A stretch of DNA of 16,485 bases, taken from NCBI GenBank assembly GCA_046756565.1, contig JBHHWO010000104.1, forward strand, positions 1 through 16,485. The letters run 5' to 3'. The notes under the pieces were generated by a model. The model did not search any database and had not been told where the DNA came from. It saw only the letters and a program-made list of their open reading frames with translations. Source of the DNA: CALZIK01 sp046756565. GTDB taxonomy: Bacteria > Acidobacteriota > Thermoanaerobaculia > Multivoradales > JAHEKO01. Positions 14,852 to 16,485 of this stretch are shown here, piece after piece (the stretch's first letter is position 1; each line of letters begins with the position of its first letter). Position numbers and translations under genes: made by a program.

Positions 14852-15565
14852 ATGTTTCGAGTGGTCCGAACCGTAGTCACCGTTCTCGTTCTCGCAGCAC
14901 AGGTATCCGCGCAGGCTGCTCATGCCGAAGAGTCCGCCGAGCCTCTCCGCGTGGGCTTCCTGATCGTAGACGGCGTCTACAACAGCGAGCTCGTCGCTCC
15001 CTACGACATCTTTCATCACACGGTGTTCCACACCCAGCCCGGGATGGAGCTCTTTACCGTATCGCCCGACGGCACATCGGTGACCACGTTCGAAGGGCTC
15101 GAGATCGCCGCTCACTACGGGTTCGAGAACCACCCGGAGATCGATGTCCTGGTAGTTCCGAGCGCCGAGCATTCGATGGACACCGATCTCGAGAACGAGG
15201 TCACGATGGCGTGGGTGCGCGAGATCGGAGCCGACGCCGACTACCTGGTCTCGCTCTGCGACGGCGCGTTCGTGCTCGCGGCCGCGGGGCTTCTCGACGG
15301 CCTCGCGAGCACCACTTTTCCGGGCGACGTGGACAGGTACGTCGAGATGTTTCCGGATCTCGACGTCCGTCGCGGCGTGAGCTTCGTTCACGACGGTCGC
15401 GCCCTCACTTCGCAGGGCGGCGCGCGCAGCTATGATGTCGCGATGTATCTGGTAGATCTCATCTACGGTGAGGAGGTGGCCAAGGGGGTCGGCCGGGGGA
15501 TGGTCATCGACTGGCCCAGCCCGGATGTCCCACACCTGGTGGTCTCGGGCATGAAGCGACAATGA
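14852..15565 (+). CDS. Exported DJ-1/PfpI-like protein (glutamine amidotransferase class I fold)
   Basis: 237 aa. Residues 1-25 are a signal peptide (VVTVLVLAAQVSAQAAHA). The remainder matches the DJ-1/PfpI domain found in GATase1-type AraC regulators, without the DNA-binding part. It has VGFLIVDGVYNSELVAPYDI (34-53, with the family Glu46), IDVLVVPSAE (97-106), the nucleophile elbow SLCDGAFVLAAAGLLDG with Cys136 (134-150), and DGRALTSQGGARSYDVAMYL (181-200). The family usually has a T-T-H-W-type segment after the elbow; here it is TTFPG (154-158), so the His partner is replaced by Phe. Cys and Glu without His suggests a binding or sensing role more than hydrolysis, but this is inference. The stop overlaps the next gene's start by 4 bases (ATGA), implying one operon with the sensor kinase. 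Confidence 0.85.
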   Translation: MFRVVRTVVTVLVLAAQVSAQAAHAEESAEPLRVGFLIVDGVYNSELVAPYDIFHHTVFHTQPGMELFTVSPDGTSVTTFEGLEIAAHYGFENHPEIDVLVVPSAEHSMDTDLENEVTMAWVREIGADADYLVSLCDGAFVLAAAGLLDGLASTTFPGDVDRYVEMFPDLDVRRGVSFVHDGRALTSQGGARSYDVAMYLVDLIYGEEVAKGVGRGMVIDWPSPDVPHLVVSGMKRQ

Positions 15566-16485
15566 AGAAGGCCGGCCCTTTCCGCATCGATGCCCTCCCT
15601 GCCGAGCGTTCGGGAGAAGGACCCTGGTCCGGCCCGCTTCTGCGGACGATCGCTCAGAACTGTCCCGACCATCTGATGCTCCTCGACGAGAGCTGCCGGA
15701 TCCGGTTCATCAACCGCGCGGTGGCCGACCTCTCCGTCGAAGAGGTGATCGGAAGGACGGTGTTCGAGCTCGTCTCCGAGGATCAGCGCCCGGCCATGCT
15801 CGCGTGCTTCGGGAAGATTCGCGAGAGCGGCGAAGACGGCGACTACCGGGTCACCTCCGAGGATCCCCAAGGCAGGGAAAGGATATTCGAGTCGCGGGTG
15901 TCGCTGACTGCGGAAACCGCCTCGGTGCGGGGCTTCGTCGTCCAGAGCCGTGACGTGACCGATCGGCAAATGGCGACTCGGGCCTTGCAGAAGTCCGAGC
16001 AGAAATACCGACGCCTGTTCGAGAACGCAACCGACGCGATCCTGATGACCCTGCCGGGCGGCCGAATCCTCGACGCCAACCCGGCCGCAGTCAAACTCCT
16101 GGGCCTCGATTCCAGAGAGGAGGTTCTGGCTCGAGATGCGAAGTCGTTCTACCGCGAGCCGGAGCGCCGCGGGCAGTTGCTCGGGCGTCTCTTGGATGCC
16201 GGCCAGCTCGAGGACCAGGAAGTGGATCTGGTAGACGCCGCCGGCAACGAGATCAAGGCGCTCGTATCCACGAGGGTGGTGCGAGACGACGAGGGGGCCG
16301 CGGCCTCGATCCTTGCGATCGTGCACGACGTCACGGAGCGCAACCAGCTCGAACAGCGCCTCCAACGATCCCAGAGGATGGAGGCGATCGGCCAGCTGGC
16401 CGGGGGCGTCGCCCACGACTTCAGCAATATTCTGACCGTCATCACCGGGCACGCCGAGATCCTGGTGGACGACTCACCGCCCGGG
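15562..16485 (+). CDS. PAS-PAS sensor histidine kinase (N-terminal 308 aa, cut by window edge)
   Basis: Open frame from ATG 15562 to the right edge, not interrupted. Residues about 25-135 are one PAS domain (LLRTIAQNCPDHLMLLDES, ending VVQSRDVTDRQ) and 144-262 a second (SEQKYRRLFENATDAILMT, ending ILAIVHDVTERNQLEQRLQR). The HisKA dimerisation helix follows with the phospho-acceptor box AIGQLAGGVAHDFSNILTVI (275-294, His285). The ATP-binding domain would lie beyond the window. No membrane segment appears in these residues, so the kinase appears cytoplasmic with PAS domains sensing a soluble signal. The ATGA overlap with the exported DJ-1/PfpI-like gene suggests shared regulation. Its response regulator is not in the window. 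Confidence 0.92.
   Translation, partial: MKKAGPFRIDALPAERSGEGPWSGPLLRTIAQNCPDHLMLLDESCRIRFINRAVADLSVEEVIGRTVFELVSEDQRPAMLACFGKIRESGEDGDYRVTSEDPQGRERIFESRVSLTAETASVRGFVVQSRDVTDRQMATRALQKSEQKYRRLFENATDAILMTLPGGRILDANPAAVKLLGLDSREEVLARDAKSFYREPERRGQLLGRLLDAGQLEDQEVDLVDAAGNEIKALVSTRVVRDDEGAAASILAIVHDVTERNQLEQRLQRSQRMEAIGQLAGGVAHDFSNILTVITGHAEILVDDSPPG

Noticed and set aside
15463..16452. 329-codon minus-strand frame opposite the PAS kinase
   Set aside because: The plus-strand frame shows two PAS domains and a HisKA box and continues to the edge; the antisense frame has no recognisable motif.

Overview
The window is uniformly GC-rich DNA with short gaps between genes and strong G/C bias at third codon positions. 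It comes from a Gram-negative-type bacterium: there is a predicted beta-barrel outer-membrane protein ending in Phe, and several exported periplasmic proteins. The gene set would fit a soil or sediment lineage such as Acidobacteriota, but nothing here fixes the taxon.

Left part (1-6850): a composite integration site. A P4-type tyrosine integrase (1-532, minus strand, cut by the window edge) starts about 130 bases from a copy of the 3' end of a tRNA-Ala gene (665-700). A second, slightly decayed copy in the same orientation lies at 6815-6850. No complete tRNA-Ala is present. The simplest reading is stacked integrations at one tRNA-Ala locus. The integrase belongs to an element lying mostly to the left, and 701-6814 is a second, roughly 6.1 kb segment bounded by direct repeats with no integrase of its own. 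Its cargo is a decayed transposase tail, a 1313-aa membrane-anchored ankyrin-repeat protein with a C-terminal Ada-like zinc site, a gene-poor stretch with one weak hypothetical ORF, and a porin-like protein with two successive signal-like segments.

Right part (6850-16485): ordinary-looking chromosomal genes. In order they are an exported DUF305 plus LVIVD-repeat protein, a degraded small-monooxygenase remnant, a complete molybdate uptake operon (modA-modB-modC), a convergent exported YyaL-type thioredoxin-fold protein fused to a DsbD-alpha-like domain, and a translationally coupled pair of an exported DJ-1/PfpI-like protein and a PAS-PAS sensor histidine kinase (cut by the right edge).

Signals across the window: the genes that appear to start transcription units on the right (6975, 9715, 14852 on plus; 14715 on minus) each have a TANNNT hexamer ending 6-9 bases before the ATG and no clear Shine-Dalgarno. 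This suggests leaderless transcripts. The two main island genes instead have good Shine-Dalgarno sequences. The items most worth following up are the tRNA-Ala bounded segment and its large ankyrin/zinc protein.
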